64,000 nt of DNA, taken from the NCBI GenBank assembly GCA_032871835.1, contig CM065296.1, forward strand, positions 17,438,001 to 17,502,000, given 5' to 3'. This stretch comes from Dipteronia dyeriana (Eukaryota; Streptophyta; Magnoliopsida; Sapindales; Sapindaceae). The notes under the pieces are model-generated. The model was not told where the DNA came from. It saw nothing but the letters and a program-made list of their open reading frames with translations, and did not search any database. Position 1 is the stretch's first letter. Each line of letters begins with the position of its first letter. Positions 1 through 10,816 of the stretch are shown in pieces. A program made the position numbers and the translations under genes.

Positions 1-55
1 CCTAATTTCATAAAAAAAAAATTACGCTTCCGCTGCGCATGGTTTTTTCCCTACA
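1..55 (+). mobile_element. 3' end of a Ty1/copia LTR (5' LTR of element A, copy 1)
   Basis: The first 55 bases match 18,823-18,877, the last bases of the complete LTR at 16,455-18,877, and end in ...CCCTACA. The rest of this LTR lies left of the window. It is followed at once by pol coding sequence, with no primer-binding site or gag. Confidence 0.75.
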
Positions 56-2024
56 ATTTGGATGTTCTGCGCACGTGTTAAAAGGAAAGACAGAAAAGAT
101 AGAGTTCCGTTCAGAAACATGCATATTTGTAGGGTATCCAAATGGAGGAAAACGATATTATTTTTATAGTCATTCAGATCTTAAAGTATTTGTTTCGACA
201 TTTTTAATTTTCTGGAAGATGACACTATGAATAAATTTGTGCCTAAAAGTAGAATTGTCCTGAGTGAGCTTTCAGGAGATACAACTCCACAAGAGGTTTC
301 ACAACCTAGCCCAATTTTAAGTTCCGCACCAACATAAGATCAACAATCTACCATACCTTATCGTAGTGGGAGGGTTAGTAGACAACCCGAGAGATTCATC
401 GGTCTAAGAGAATCTGTAGAGAATCTTCCGGACGACGATGATCCCTATACATACAAGGAAGCAATAAAAGATCTTGATTGTCACCATTGGCAAAAGGCAA
501 TGCAATCCGAAATTGAATCTATGTTAAAAAACAAAGTTTGGTCTCTTTTAGACTTGCCTAAAGGGATAAAACACATTAGGTGCAAGTGGGTATACAAGAG
601 GAAAAGATGAATGGATGGAAAGGTGGAAACCTTTAAAGCTAGATTGGTAGCTAAAGGTTATACATAGAAGGAAGGTATCGATTATGAAGAAACCTTATCT
701 CATGTGGTCATGCTTAAATCCATTAGGATACTCTTATCTATTGTGGCATCTCTAGACTTAGAGATTTGGAAAATGGACGTCAAGACAACTTTCCTTAATG
801 GAAATCTTGACAAAAGAATCTATATGATCAGGATATATTGAAAAAGGCAAAGAGGAAAAGGTATGCAAGTTGCAAAGATCTATATATGGATTGAAGCAAG
901 CATCCAGATCCTGGAACATAAGGTTAGATCAAGCCGTGAAAAGTTTTGGATTTATTCAAAACTTTGACGAACCCTGTGTATACAAAAGGATTAAAGGTGA
1001 CAAGTTGATTTTCCTAGTTTCTTACGTTGATGATAAACTACTCATTGGAAACGATATAGGTGTATTGACATCAGAAAAAGAATGGTTAGAAAAACAATTT
1101 GATACGAAGGACTTAGGAGAAGCAAGTTATATTCTTGGTATCCAAGTCATAAGAGATAGAAAGAATAGAATGATTGCATTATCCCAAGCTTCATACATAG
1201 ATAAAATCTTGTCTAGGTTTTCCATGCAAGATACCAAGAAAGGTATGTTACCTTTCAGACATGGAATCAATCTTTCTAAGGATCAAGTTCCTAAGAATGA
1301 GCATGAAGAGCAATTCATGAGTAGGGTTCCATATGCATCGGCAGTTGAAAGTCTCATGTATGTAATGCTCTATACTAGACCATATATTTGTTTTGTTGTG
1401 GGCATAGTTAGCAGGTTTCAATCGAAGCCTAGTCCTGATCACTGGACGAAAGTCAATCATATTTTCAAGTATCTCAGGAGAACGAGAGATTATATGCTTG
1501 TATACTCTGGAGGGGATTTAATTCCCGTTGGGTATACAGATTCTGATTTTTAGTCAGATTCTGACTCCAGGAGATCAACATCAGGATCTGTGTTTACTAT
1601 TGGAGGATGGACAGTCATATGGAGGAGTATCAAGCAATCTTGTATTGTTGATTCCATCATAGAAGCCGAGCATGTTGCTGCATACAAAGTTGTTAAAGAG
1701 ACTGTCTGGCTCCGACAATTCTTTATTGACTTAGAAGTGGATCCTGATGTGAATAAGCAGTTCACTTTCTGTTGTGACAATAGTGAAGCAGTGGCTAATT
1801 CGAGAGAACCAGAAAGTCATAAAAGAGGGAAGTACATTGAAAGAAAGTATCACCTTCTGAGGAAAAATTGTGCATAGAGGTGACGTGACGATTGCCAAGG
1901 TCGTGTCAACAGAAAATCTAGCAGATCCCTTTACAAAGGCTCTTCTACAAAAGAGTTTTGATGGGCATCTAAAGAACATGGGGATGAAAGATATGACACA
2001 TTTGCTATAGAGCAAGTGGGAGAT
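56..2024 (+). pseudogene. Decayed copia pol of element A, copy 1 (integrase end, reverse transcriptase, RNase H)
   Basis: Remnant of a Ty1/copia polyprotein. The 39-230 frame carries the C-terminal integrase region (GCSAHVLKGK, FVGYPNGGKR), then the frame shifts near 215. From about 480 to 1,550 the RVT_2 reverse transcriptase is readable: LDLPKGIK, MDVKTTFLNG, SIYGLKQASRSWN and the catalytic YVDD at about 1,027. RNase H follows at 1,557-1,877 with EAEHVAA and CDNSEAVAN, then a decayed tail. In-frame stops lie near 338, 608 and 667, and a TAG at about 1,551-1,553 splits RT from RNase H. Gag, protease and most of integrase are missing. Copy 2 at 18,878-20,846 has almost the same sequence and the same stops, so the decay came before the duplication. 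Not functional. Confidence 0.88.
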
Positions 2025-3640
2025 TGTTGGGATTATGCTCGATAATAAGAGTATAATAATGTATTTGACAATCTTTTCATATTAATAAAGTGATTTCATG
2101 TTTAATAAATCTTATAGCATTTATAGTTTAATTATTATAATGGTCAAAAGTAAATAATCATAAGGTCAAAAGGCTATTAGAAAAGAAGAATTGTTCATAC
2201 ATCTAGATATATATGAGGTAGACACAACTCTTTAGTTAGTCTTGAATAATATTCATAACTTAAGAAAAAGTTTGGGCGACTTTATCTTGTCAAAGTTGTA
2301 GATTCTTTTGCTAGCATTTGGGTGGGATCAAATGTGTTATGATGAGTCTAAAATCATCAAAGTGTGGTGTCTTTGGGCAAAAGAATCTAGTGCACTGAGT
2401 GCATTGAATCGGATCACAATGAAATCTTTTATCTAGAATTGTCAATAGATAAAAGTTTTCATTTGAAGACAATCGGAGAGTCTATCTCAGTCCTGAGATA
2501 AATGATGGACTTTTGGTTGCAATTGTTATCATTTGATCTATCAATGAGTACGATTATATAGCATAGACTATCCTCGATAGTTTGGTGGTATTCATTTGTT
2601 AATCGATAGAGGACTTCATTTATAGATATGGACATCGTGGCTCCATTTATTAAATAAGAGTAGAATATCATCATATGGATGTTTTGAGGTATTGGATATT
2701 AAATATTAACGTTAAGTTTTCAATAGTGTCTATTAAAACATGGCTTCTGGACAAGTCAAAATATCCAAGTTCAAAATGTTGTTATATGAGTAAATATGGT
2801 AACTTGGAGAGCTATAGGAAGTCTATGAGCTCTTGGTTATTACTGGCATTCTTCACGAGGATACACTTTCTCCATTAAAATTGTCTAGGGTGTGAATGAG
2901 AAATATTAACTTATTATTTCTTTATTTAAGAGTTCAATTTTAGTTCTTTAGTGGAATGAACAAAATTAATAAATTGGACCTAAGTGAATCATTTGTTGAT
3001 TGTGATTAGGTTATGTCTATTGAAGCTTAAATTTAGATAGCCCGCCAAGATCCCTAATCCACACGAACTTATATGGATCACTTGATATATTCTACCGGAC
3101 CAATTTAGGGGTCCATCTAGAATTGTATTAAGGCATTTGGACTTGTTTCTTTTTGTAAGAATTGGTCTATTTCACATGTGGACTTTTTATTAAGGTCCAA
3201 TGGATTTAATAAAATAAGAAAAATAATATATATGCCTATATAATGTCATGGGCGGCAAGGCTAATATATAAAAGCCTAATATATTATTTTTTATTTTATT
3301 ATCTAATTAAATGGGAATTAATTAATTTATTGATTAATTAATTATTTAACTAAAAGTCAAAATCTTTTTCCTAATAGGAGAAGGTCTCCTAATATTATAC
3401 TATTGTTGGTAGTATAATTGATATTAAAGACTATATTTGATAAGTAGATAAATAAAAGGAATTATTTATCTAGTCAAATTAGGAAGTCTTTAATATGGTC
3501 ACAAATACACTAATGAGTTGGATTAGGAGTCTTGGTATAGGAAATAATTCGTTTTGGAAAAGGATTCTCGGTCTCTAAGTAAATCCACCTAAGAATAGGA
3601 TTCTTGCATACCAAGTTAATCCTCTTTAGGAAAGGATTTG

Positions 3641-5990
3641 ATGAAATATTTGTGCGTGGCAATACCAATGAGTTTAAAATGAGTGATATTTTCATGAAGA
3701 AGATAGTTGATGATTTATCTTCTACATTTCATCTTGCCATGAGTAATGATTATGATGTTATTTGTATTGGTTCACCTAAGACCAATATGGTCAAAGGTGA
3801 GTGCTCTCATACTTGATTGAGTAGCACATATGAGAATATTTCTTTTTGTTCTTGTTTGATAAGAGTTATAAGTTTGATGCTTGATTAAGCCATTTGTAAT
3901 ATGCTCGATTTGCTATTCAAACTTGGTGTCTCTAGTCAATACATGAACTTAATATTCTCATACTTTTAATATGATGGTCAAAATTTATAGGTTGACTTTA
4001 GAGAAGTTCAATTTTGAAATCTATTTGGTGTACTTTGTTAAGACTTTTGGAGAAAGTCATTTTATATGTTTGTTTGAGTTGAGATATTCAGTCTTTATTC
4101 TCTTGGGAAGACACACCAACAACCTGTTGTCATGAGGACAAACAAGTCAAGAGAGCTCATAAAAAGGGTGAAGACTTTACGTTGATGAAAAAGCTTGCTA
4201 AGGTATATCTATACTCTAAAGATTGCTTTCTTGATTCATCTTTTCAACTCTATGTGTGCATGACATCATGTAACATGTCATATTAGAGAACTAGTATAGC
4301 TTTCATATGGTTCTTGATGACATTTGCTGTCTAAAGATCATTTAGTGATTTGTTAACAATGATCTTATATATGATGTGTGAAATGCTTGTTTGATTGATG
4401 AGTGGCATACTTTTAAAAAATATGAGCTTCATATTCAATGAAAGCTACTCTATTGAGAAGTAAAGATCTTAAGTAAGTCTCTTTGTATTGCTTTTAGATC
4501 ATGTGCTTTTAAGCCTTAAAAAAAATTGGTTTTCAAAAGTGCACACTTTGCTTCTCTTATATGTTTAGTTTGAGTAAGTTGAGTTTGAAGATATGTGAGT
4601 TATGGATGCTCCTTGAAGTCTTTTGACTCGTACATTTAAGATGATGTATGGTTAGTATCCATTTTGCTTCGGCAACTACATAAGAACTCAACGAGCACCT
4701 TCATGAAAAGAGCTACACACTTTGGTTGTGAAGCCACCCTATGTAGGAAAGGGCTACACCATTGTGATGAGTGAAAGCCGTCATGAATTGTATATTTTTA
4801 CGTTTAAAAAAAATCAAAGAAGTGTTGAAAATAATTATTAAAAAAAATGTTTGATTCAAAGCCTAAAAAGAAATGGAGGAAGGCTTAAATGACTATAGTT
4901 GAAAATTGTGATTGCTCAAGTTGAAAAACAGAAATAGGAATACGAGCCACATGCACACACACGCTCATATGTTGAAATCTATTATCTTAAAAGAAAAAAT
5001 TTCCTGATTATAATCGGTTTGACCTTTTATGGAAAAGCTTAGGATGACTAGATGGGATAAGTTGATTGATTTGTGCTAAACTTGATAAACATGAAATTGT
5101 TTTTAGAAATCTTTTGTTCGTATGCTTGACTGACTATTTCTAGATTTAATTTCATTTTCTAAGGACTAGGTCTACATCAATTGGTATATTCATTTAATTG
5201 ATTTGGTTCTTAGTTGATAACATGCTTAGGTTACCTAGATACATTTGTGATTGTTCTTTGAAAGCATAATCTAGCTATCTAGTTGCATGTCCATAGAATT
5301 TGTTGATCATCATTTTCTATGTTCAGTGCTTATTTGTATTTTGCATTCATGATCACTTAGAAGCCTTGTGAAGAGGTAGGAAGTCTCATATCTTAAAGTG
5401 ATTCTTTCATTTGAGCAATTGGAAGTCTTAGCTAGAGTCGGGAGGACTTACATAGCTAAGCAAGTGGAAGTCTCGGCAAGAGGTGTGAGACCTCGGATTG
5501 TTGAGCAAAGAAGTCTCAACTAGAGTCGAGAGGACTCGGATAGTTGAGCAAGAAGTCTTGCCTAGGGTCGGGAGGATCCGGAAAGGTGAGCAAGGAATCT
5601 TCCTAAAGACATGAGGTATTGGATAGGAAGTCGGCTTAGTAGATCACTAGGTTCAAGGGTAGAGTAAGAGTGATAGCTCGGAGAGCATGTGTTGATTGCT
5701 TGAGTGTGTAACTCTTATTTGAATAGTGGATTTGCTTTTACCGGTGGTTGTGGTATCAACCCGTGGATGTTTCCTCTTAAGAGGTTTTACCACGTAAATA
5801 TCTTGTGTTGATTTTTAGCATATTTAATTTCTTCACTTAATTGATTTGTGTCGATTGATTTGTCATATATAATTTTGGATATTATATTAAGTGTTGTAAA
5901 GATTGCTTGTGTTTTTAAAGAAGATTAAAATTTGAGCATATACCTATTCACCTTCTCCCCCTAGGTATATTTTACATTATAATTGGTTAA
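3641..5990. mobile_element. Insertion E: retroelement-like fragment inside the A LTR (boundaries approximate)
   Basis: About 2.3 kb here has no counterpart in the C-element LTR. Its right part resembles the end of a copia LTR: 'caacccgtgg...ttaccacgtaaatat' near 5,758-5,800 and 'cctattcacc' plus a C-rich stretch near 5,943-5,963. The same landmarks occur in the LTR of element B at 10,443-10,490 and 10,596-10,632. The left part gives a short frame (FVRGNTNEFKMSD at about 3,651) of unknown origin. I could not find a convincing target-site duplication, so the ends and class are uncertain. Copy 2 carries the same insertion at about 22,463-24,811. Confidence 0.45.
5415..5604 (+). repeat. Degenerate 42-45-bp tandem repeat within insertion E
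   Basis: About 4.5 units start with 'gcaa...gaagtct' and contain 'agagtcgggaggact' and 'gttga'. Unit starts are near 5,415, 5,460, 5,505 and 5,548. The same array is at 24,237-24,426 in copy 2. Confidence 0.7.
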
Positions 5991-6593
5991 GGGAATTTGC
6001 AATTTGTGAACCTATAAATATAGGTTGTAAATTTCGACCAAGCCTTAGTTTTTGGTGTGAGAAGTTGATTTTTATTTATTTTTTTATTGTTATAAAAAAA
6101 AACTTCGTCCAACTCATTGTGTGAAGAATTCGGCCAAGCATAGAGAAAAGAGGGAACGTTTTTGTTTTCGATAGTTCACTAGTATCCTTTGCATCAAAAG
6201 GGTTTTGTGTACAATATCAAATCAAGGTTCACGCAGATTTCAATCAAATTGATTGATAATTCACAAGTGACCGGACGTTCTTAGTTTTTCTCTTGGAGGA
6301 TTTTTGTGACTAACAAAAAAGAAGATTTTGTTTGTTTCCATCATCAGGTATTTAATTTAAAGAAAGAGAGCCCATACTCCTAGGTGATTCACGTTCATGA
6401 TTGGATTGGAAGATCTTGTGGATTTAATTCGATGCTAGTTCAACCGTCACAAAAAAAAGGGTACGATGCTTTTTTTATATACATCAATTAATCTAGGGTT
6501 AAGGTTCCTGTTATTAAAAAGGGAAAAATTTTATTTATACCAAACCCTTTTTTAAAAAAAAAATCACGCTTCTATTGCGCGTTTTTCCATACA

Positions 6594-7965
6594 CTTTCAT
6601 CGTTTTGTTGTTCTCATATCATCATGCTCCATCTTGACCTTGAGCTGCTCATCGACTTCGATTTGCTCTAGAGCCCGATCTTAGGCCTCTTGGTAGGTCT
6701 CTGGAGGTTACTTTGCAAAGAATCGGAAAAGCTTACCCTCTAACAGGTTCCGCCTGAAATTGGCAAGGGTCTCATTCTTAGTGAAGACCCCCATCTGGAT
6801 GACTTCCTTGTGGAACCACTCCACGTAAGCCCAGAGGGTTTCCCCCCTTTCCTGGATCACATACTGTAAATGGATGGGATCTTTCATCCGGGGTTTGATT
6901 CCCTGGAATTATGAGCAAAAATCAGTTGACATCTTTGTCAAGGAGTCCACACTTCCACCGGATAGCTTTCTCAACCAGGTCTTGAAACAATCAGTTAACG
7001 TAGTAGGGAACATCCGGTACATAGTGGATCTTGTTGTGTTCTGGACTTCCATCTGTTGGATGAAGCTCTCTAAGTGGCTCAAAGGATCCTCCATACCAGA
7101 GAACTTGTCTGATGGCATCTAAAACTTTGGTGGAAGCTCCGCCTCCCGAACTCATCTGGTAAAGGGGGCGTTCATCTTCCTCAGGGTCCTTTTTGACCTC
7201 CTTACCCTTCTCTATTTTAATCTACTGGATCTTCTTCTGCATTTTAGCCAGTTGATTCCTCAGGCGCTTATTTCCGTGCTTCGTAGAATCAACCTCAGAA
7301 ATCTCATTGTCAGATCCCCTGACGAGCTAGGTACTTCCATTTCATCATCATAAAGGGAGGGTCTACTTACGCAGTTTTTTGGCTACCTCCGGCTTCGGTT
7401 CGAGGTTCCTTTCTGGAAGTCACCGGTTGAGGAGGGGTGTAAGGTGCCCTAGACGGAACGTCGTCTGCCGACTTAACCTACCTAGGTCGATAGGTTTTCG
7501 GCCTGTCCGGGACTGAGGGCATGGCCCTAGCCTTTCTCGGATGGAAGTTGTAGGCCTAGTCCTATGGTAGGGAGGGATCGGTAGGAGGTCCCAACCGAAC
7601 GAAAGCAGACTGCCTAGTAGCGGGTCGGCTTGCTTCCCATCAGATTGCCAGATCTGCCAGTTGAGGGTTAATCACTTCTACAGCTAGACGGAGGCAGATA
7701 TTTTCCACAATGGCTGTTGCATGCTGATTGATCACAGTTGGGTTCACTGCTAGAGGAGTTAGAGCCCACTCCACGCCTGGCTGATGTGAAGTTGGCTTAC
7801 GGTACTTGGATTTCTTTCCCTTTTTCTGCTCTTTCTAGGTTAAGGGTTAAGGGGGCAGACGGATGTCCTGAAGTTTCGAGCTGTCCTTGAGAGGAGTGAA
7901 GCCTCATGTTCACTCGTACAAAACAACAAGCTTGTAAGTATAAAAATTATGGCGGTGCCAGAAAG
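6594..7965 (-). pseudogene. Decayed Ty3/gypsy gag of element D, copy 1
   Basis: Read on the minus strand, 7,118-6,600 gives a retrotransposon gag capsid segment: LSHLESFIQQMEVQNTTR, FKTWLRKLSGGSVDSL, then 'GIKPRMKDPIHL' and 'KNETLANFRRNLLEGK' with interruptions. Many stops and frame changes occur, especially at 7,130-7,900. The adjoining LTR begins at 7,966. The interval 7,951-7,960 (TGGCACCGCC on the minus strand), five bases from the LTR, is a candidate primer-binding site, but I cannot assign its tRNA. The left part of D is cut off by the LTR of element A. Copy 2 is at 25,415-26,785 and differs by small indels, including a loss of one A near 25,807. Confidence 0.75.
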
Positions 7966-9000
7966 TGTTAATGGAGAATTTACTAGAGGTGAGAAATTTC
8001 GATTAACACCCTCGAGACCACTACCTCGTAGTTGGCGGTCGAGGTTGGTACCTTAGGTATCTAACCTGACAGAATAAATATAGATGTATGAATATAAGTG
8101 CAATGTAGACGGTAAAGTAATGGCTTTTATTATCAACTATAAATATCATACACAAAGACTCTTAAACACTCTTAATCTCTCGGGGATACAGTAAGGTGAC
8201 AACCTCGTGCCTGTCGAATAGTAGATAATAGTAGAGGTCGTGTTCTGATTACAAAATTTAGGCCGAAGACTCAAAAACTCTCTTTTTTCCTTGTAGTTCC
8301 TCCTCATGCTTGGACCTATTTATACATGGTCCAAGTAGGTTTAAACTTGTAAATCGCCCGCCACGATCCTAAGAATCTATTTCTTCCTTATCGTGCGGGA
8401 TCCTTTATTTGAAAGTTGTTGACTTTGAATTAATAACGAATTTGAGAATATCTTTGGTGGAGATAACTTTGTTTCCTCTTTGGACTCAATCTCTTGTCTT
8501 ACACGTACACCGGGTTTTAATGTTTGATGGGGTGTAGATATGATCTTGTGCGTATTCATGACATGATTCTTCATAGAGGTCATCGAGTTAGCTGTTCGTT
8601 GTTTCGTAGAGCGAGGTAGACCCTTGCCTTAGTTTTGGCACCAAAAGTTCGGCCTGACCTTTGGCACCAGAAGCTCGGTCTGACCTTTCCCGATCCTTTA
8701 GAGCTTGAGACGGCCTTGTGGGCACTCATTGGGGGGAGCATGAATTATGCGAGCTTCCTTTTTCTCTTCCAAATGGGTTTGAGTCTTCCTTAGCGAATTA
8801 GAACGTAGTTATAGCATGAACCTGATATCTTTAAAGGCCCCCTCTTTTATGCCTGGAGAGGTTGGTGGGCTTCTAAGGAGGTTACGAGGTAATTTTGATC
8901 ACAGGAAGACCGAATAACCAAGTATCTGGCTTTGCCCGAATTTCAGGGTTGGCGTAAGGGGCTCGATTTGGTCGTGTCGGTCTCCATTCCTGATAGTTCT
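7966..9000 (-). mobile_element. Gypsy element D 5' LTR, inner part, copy 1
   Basis: Minus-strand LTR ending ...CCATTAACA at 7,966. The stretch at about 8,000-8,070 (CCCTCGAGACCACTACC, GGTACCTTAGGTA) is shared with the LTR at 63,794 to the window end and, inverted, with the LTR at 49,961-52,127, so all three belong to one family. The outer 150 bp are split off by the insertion of element B; in copy 2 they are found at 34,685-34,834. A TATA-like 'ctatttataca' lies at about 8,308. Confidence 0.75.
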
Positions 9001-9288
9001 TGTAAGTTCCTCGGTTTTTGATTGGCTCATTTCGTTGACAACTATATTTGGGGATTAATGTGCAAGGGTAGTTTAGGTCATCATTGTTCAAGACCTAGCT
9101 CAAGCTTCATAAGGTAAATCACTTGCTTAACCTTTTCTGAAGAGTTTTTAGTGCACACACACACTCTCATGCATGTCTTTGATCATCTTGCATGAATGCT
9201 TAATTGCCTTAATTGTGTGCCTCTTTTCTATAAATCTTGCTTGGGTGTTTGTTGCATTTTTGTTTGCCCTTAGAAGAGTTTTTTCCCC

Positions 9289-9560
9289 TTGACCGTGGTC
9301 GGGACCGCTCCCTGTGCATTGCCTCCGTCGTGGCATGCACATCGGTGTTCTTCAAGCGTTGCACGCTGCTGCTACCGCGGTCGGTGCACGTTGCATAAAC
9401 AGCGGTCTCCCAAGCATAGTTTCCCAGTGATGCACCGCTGGCTCTACCGCGGTCTGAACATTGCCTGTACCGCGGTCCAGACAGCGGAGATTCCCAAGTG
9501 ATGCACCGCTCTCGATACCGCGGTCTGGACACTTGCCTAGGCTGCGGCACGCACATCGGT
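9289..9560. repeat. GC-rich 'ACCGCGGTC' subrepeats in the B LTR
   Basis: Variants of 'taccgcggtc' recur at about 9,375, 9,447, 9,467 and 9,514, with repeats of 'gatgcaccgct'. This is a GC-rich island inside an AT-rich LTR, and it recurs at 28,100-28,380, 14,440-14,720 and 33,258-33,530. CCGCGG is its own reverse complement, so the block can form small hairpins. Confidence 0.65.
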
Positions 9561-10603
9561 CATGATAGGAATCAGTTGCCCCTTGTCCAAAACGACGTCG
9601 TTTCGTGTAGGGCACATTATATATATGTTCTCTTCTCTTCTCTTTAGTCTTGTGAGTCCAAGAAGCCATATTTACTCACTAAGCTTTTCCTTGAGAGAGA
9701 ATTTGACTCCAAGAGAGAGAGAGCTCCCAAGAATCCTTTTTTACTCAACCAATCTTCAATCCATGAGCATCTAGCATCTTCCAAGCATGGTTTCTCTTGT
9801 TTGTCATTGACTAGGTAATCTCTACATGCCTTAGAATTTCTTGTTCCATTCTTATGACATGTATGCCTAGGTTTAGCAATTATTGTTTATTAAATGTATG
9901 TTATTGAGTTTAATTTCATTTATAACATGCTTGGGTTGTTGATTGTTGGTTGAGATTTATATTTTGTGATAGCTAGGGTTTGTGACCATTTTGCCATTCT
10001 AGCTAAATCTTTATGTTTTGCATTTAGATATTGTTTAGGACTCATTGATTGCATTTTGTTATTGCACTATAGTCCTTGCCATGTTTAATGACAACATGTG
10101 TTGATTGGCTCTTTGTTTGATAACTAGGATATATTGTTGCATAATTATATCTAGTTAAGTCTTAATGAACATTCATTTAGACATTGACATCCTGGAATTG
10201 TACTTAGTGACATTCTTAAATTCCTAGATAAGCATTATGTGTTGCTTAGCATTACTTGCATGTTTAAATATTTTATCATATTCACTTATTTTGTGTTTGA
10301 CTCTTCATTGAGGTTAAGTCTTGTGACTAAGTGGTTAGGTAGAGTGAAAGGGTTAGTAACTGGAGGGTGTGACAGGAGGTCAACCTAGGTTGTAAATTTT
10401 CATTCAATAGTGGATTTGAGGATCTAGTGTGGCGCACATATCAGCCCGTGGTTTTTCCCATTTGGAGGGTTTCCACGTAAATATTTTGTGTCGTTATTGT
10501 TTTAAGCATAATTGATTTTATTGAATGCTTGTTTACTCGGGGTAATTTGTGTTAATATTGATTAATCGAAATATCGGTAATTGATTCCATTAAAACCTAT
10601 TTA

Positions 10604-10632
<29 letters not shown>
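10604..10632 (+). repeat. Uninterrupted run of 29 C residues in the B 5' LTR
   Basis: Homopolymer C tract about 37 bp before the LTR end. It has 27 C in copy 2 (29,424-29,450). In the 3' LTR it is a run of 15 C followed by T-interrupted C blocks (34,597-34,646). The exact length is likely to be unreliable in any assembly. Confidence 0.9.
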
Positions 10633-10634
<2 letters not shown>

Positions 10635-10671
10635 TAGGTTATAGACACACACGTTTTAGGGATCTTTCAAT

Positions 10672-10684
10672 TGGTATCAGAGCA
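10672..10684 (+). promoter_or_regulatory. Primer-binding site for initiator tRNA-Met, element B copy 1
   Basis: TGGTATCAGAGCA lies two bases after the LTR end at 10,669. This is the usual plant retrotransposon primer site matching the 3' end of initiator tRNA-Met. Confidence 0.9.
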
Positions 10685-10816
10685 TGTGCCTAGATATACT
10701 TAGGTGATCCGTGCTCTGTGTGTGTCTTGCTTGTGCATTCTTGTTGTTCGCATCTTGTGTGGTGCATTACATTTGCATCTCATTCATTTAACCCAAACAC
10801 TTTGAGTGAGCTTGGG

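Larger units (their letters stand above)
2025..6593 (+). mobile_element. 3' LTR of copia element A, copy 1, split by an insertion
   Basis: The LTR begins TGTTGGGATTATGCTCG directly after the purine-rich tract AGCAAGTGGGAGAT and ends ...TTCCATACA at 6,593. The related LTR at 16,455-18,877 is 2,423 bp. The extra length here comes from foreign DNA at about 3,641-5,990. Both flanks align with the C-element LTR, for example the GAATTCGGCCAAGC block at about 6,128 against 18,341. Short ORFs inside it are not conserved as proteins. Confidence 0.78.
9001..10669 (+). mobile_element. 5' LTR of gag-only element B, copy 1
   Basis: 1,669-bp LTR with ends TGTAAGTTCC...CTTTCA, preceded by GTTCT (8,996-9,000), the target duplication proven in copy 2. 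It has a candidate TATA box 'attatatatatg' at about 9,607, a purine-rich leader and a run of 29 C at 10,604-10,632 close to the 3' end. The Arg-rich frames seen here on both strands (for example 9,209-9,556) come from the GC-rich 'accgcggtc' repeats and are not genes. Confidence 0.88.

Noticed and set aside
3604..3816. 70-codon frame FRKGFDEIFVRGNTNEF...
   Set aside because: It spans the border between the A LTR and insertion E, so it is a chance chimera. The E part might be a coding remnant but cannot be placed.
9209..9669. Arg/Cys-rich frames on both strands (also at 14,367-14,759, 28,029-28,376 and 33,185-33,631)
   Set aside because: They lie in the GC-rich 'accgcggtc' block of the B LTR, overlap each other on both strands and change between LTR copies.
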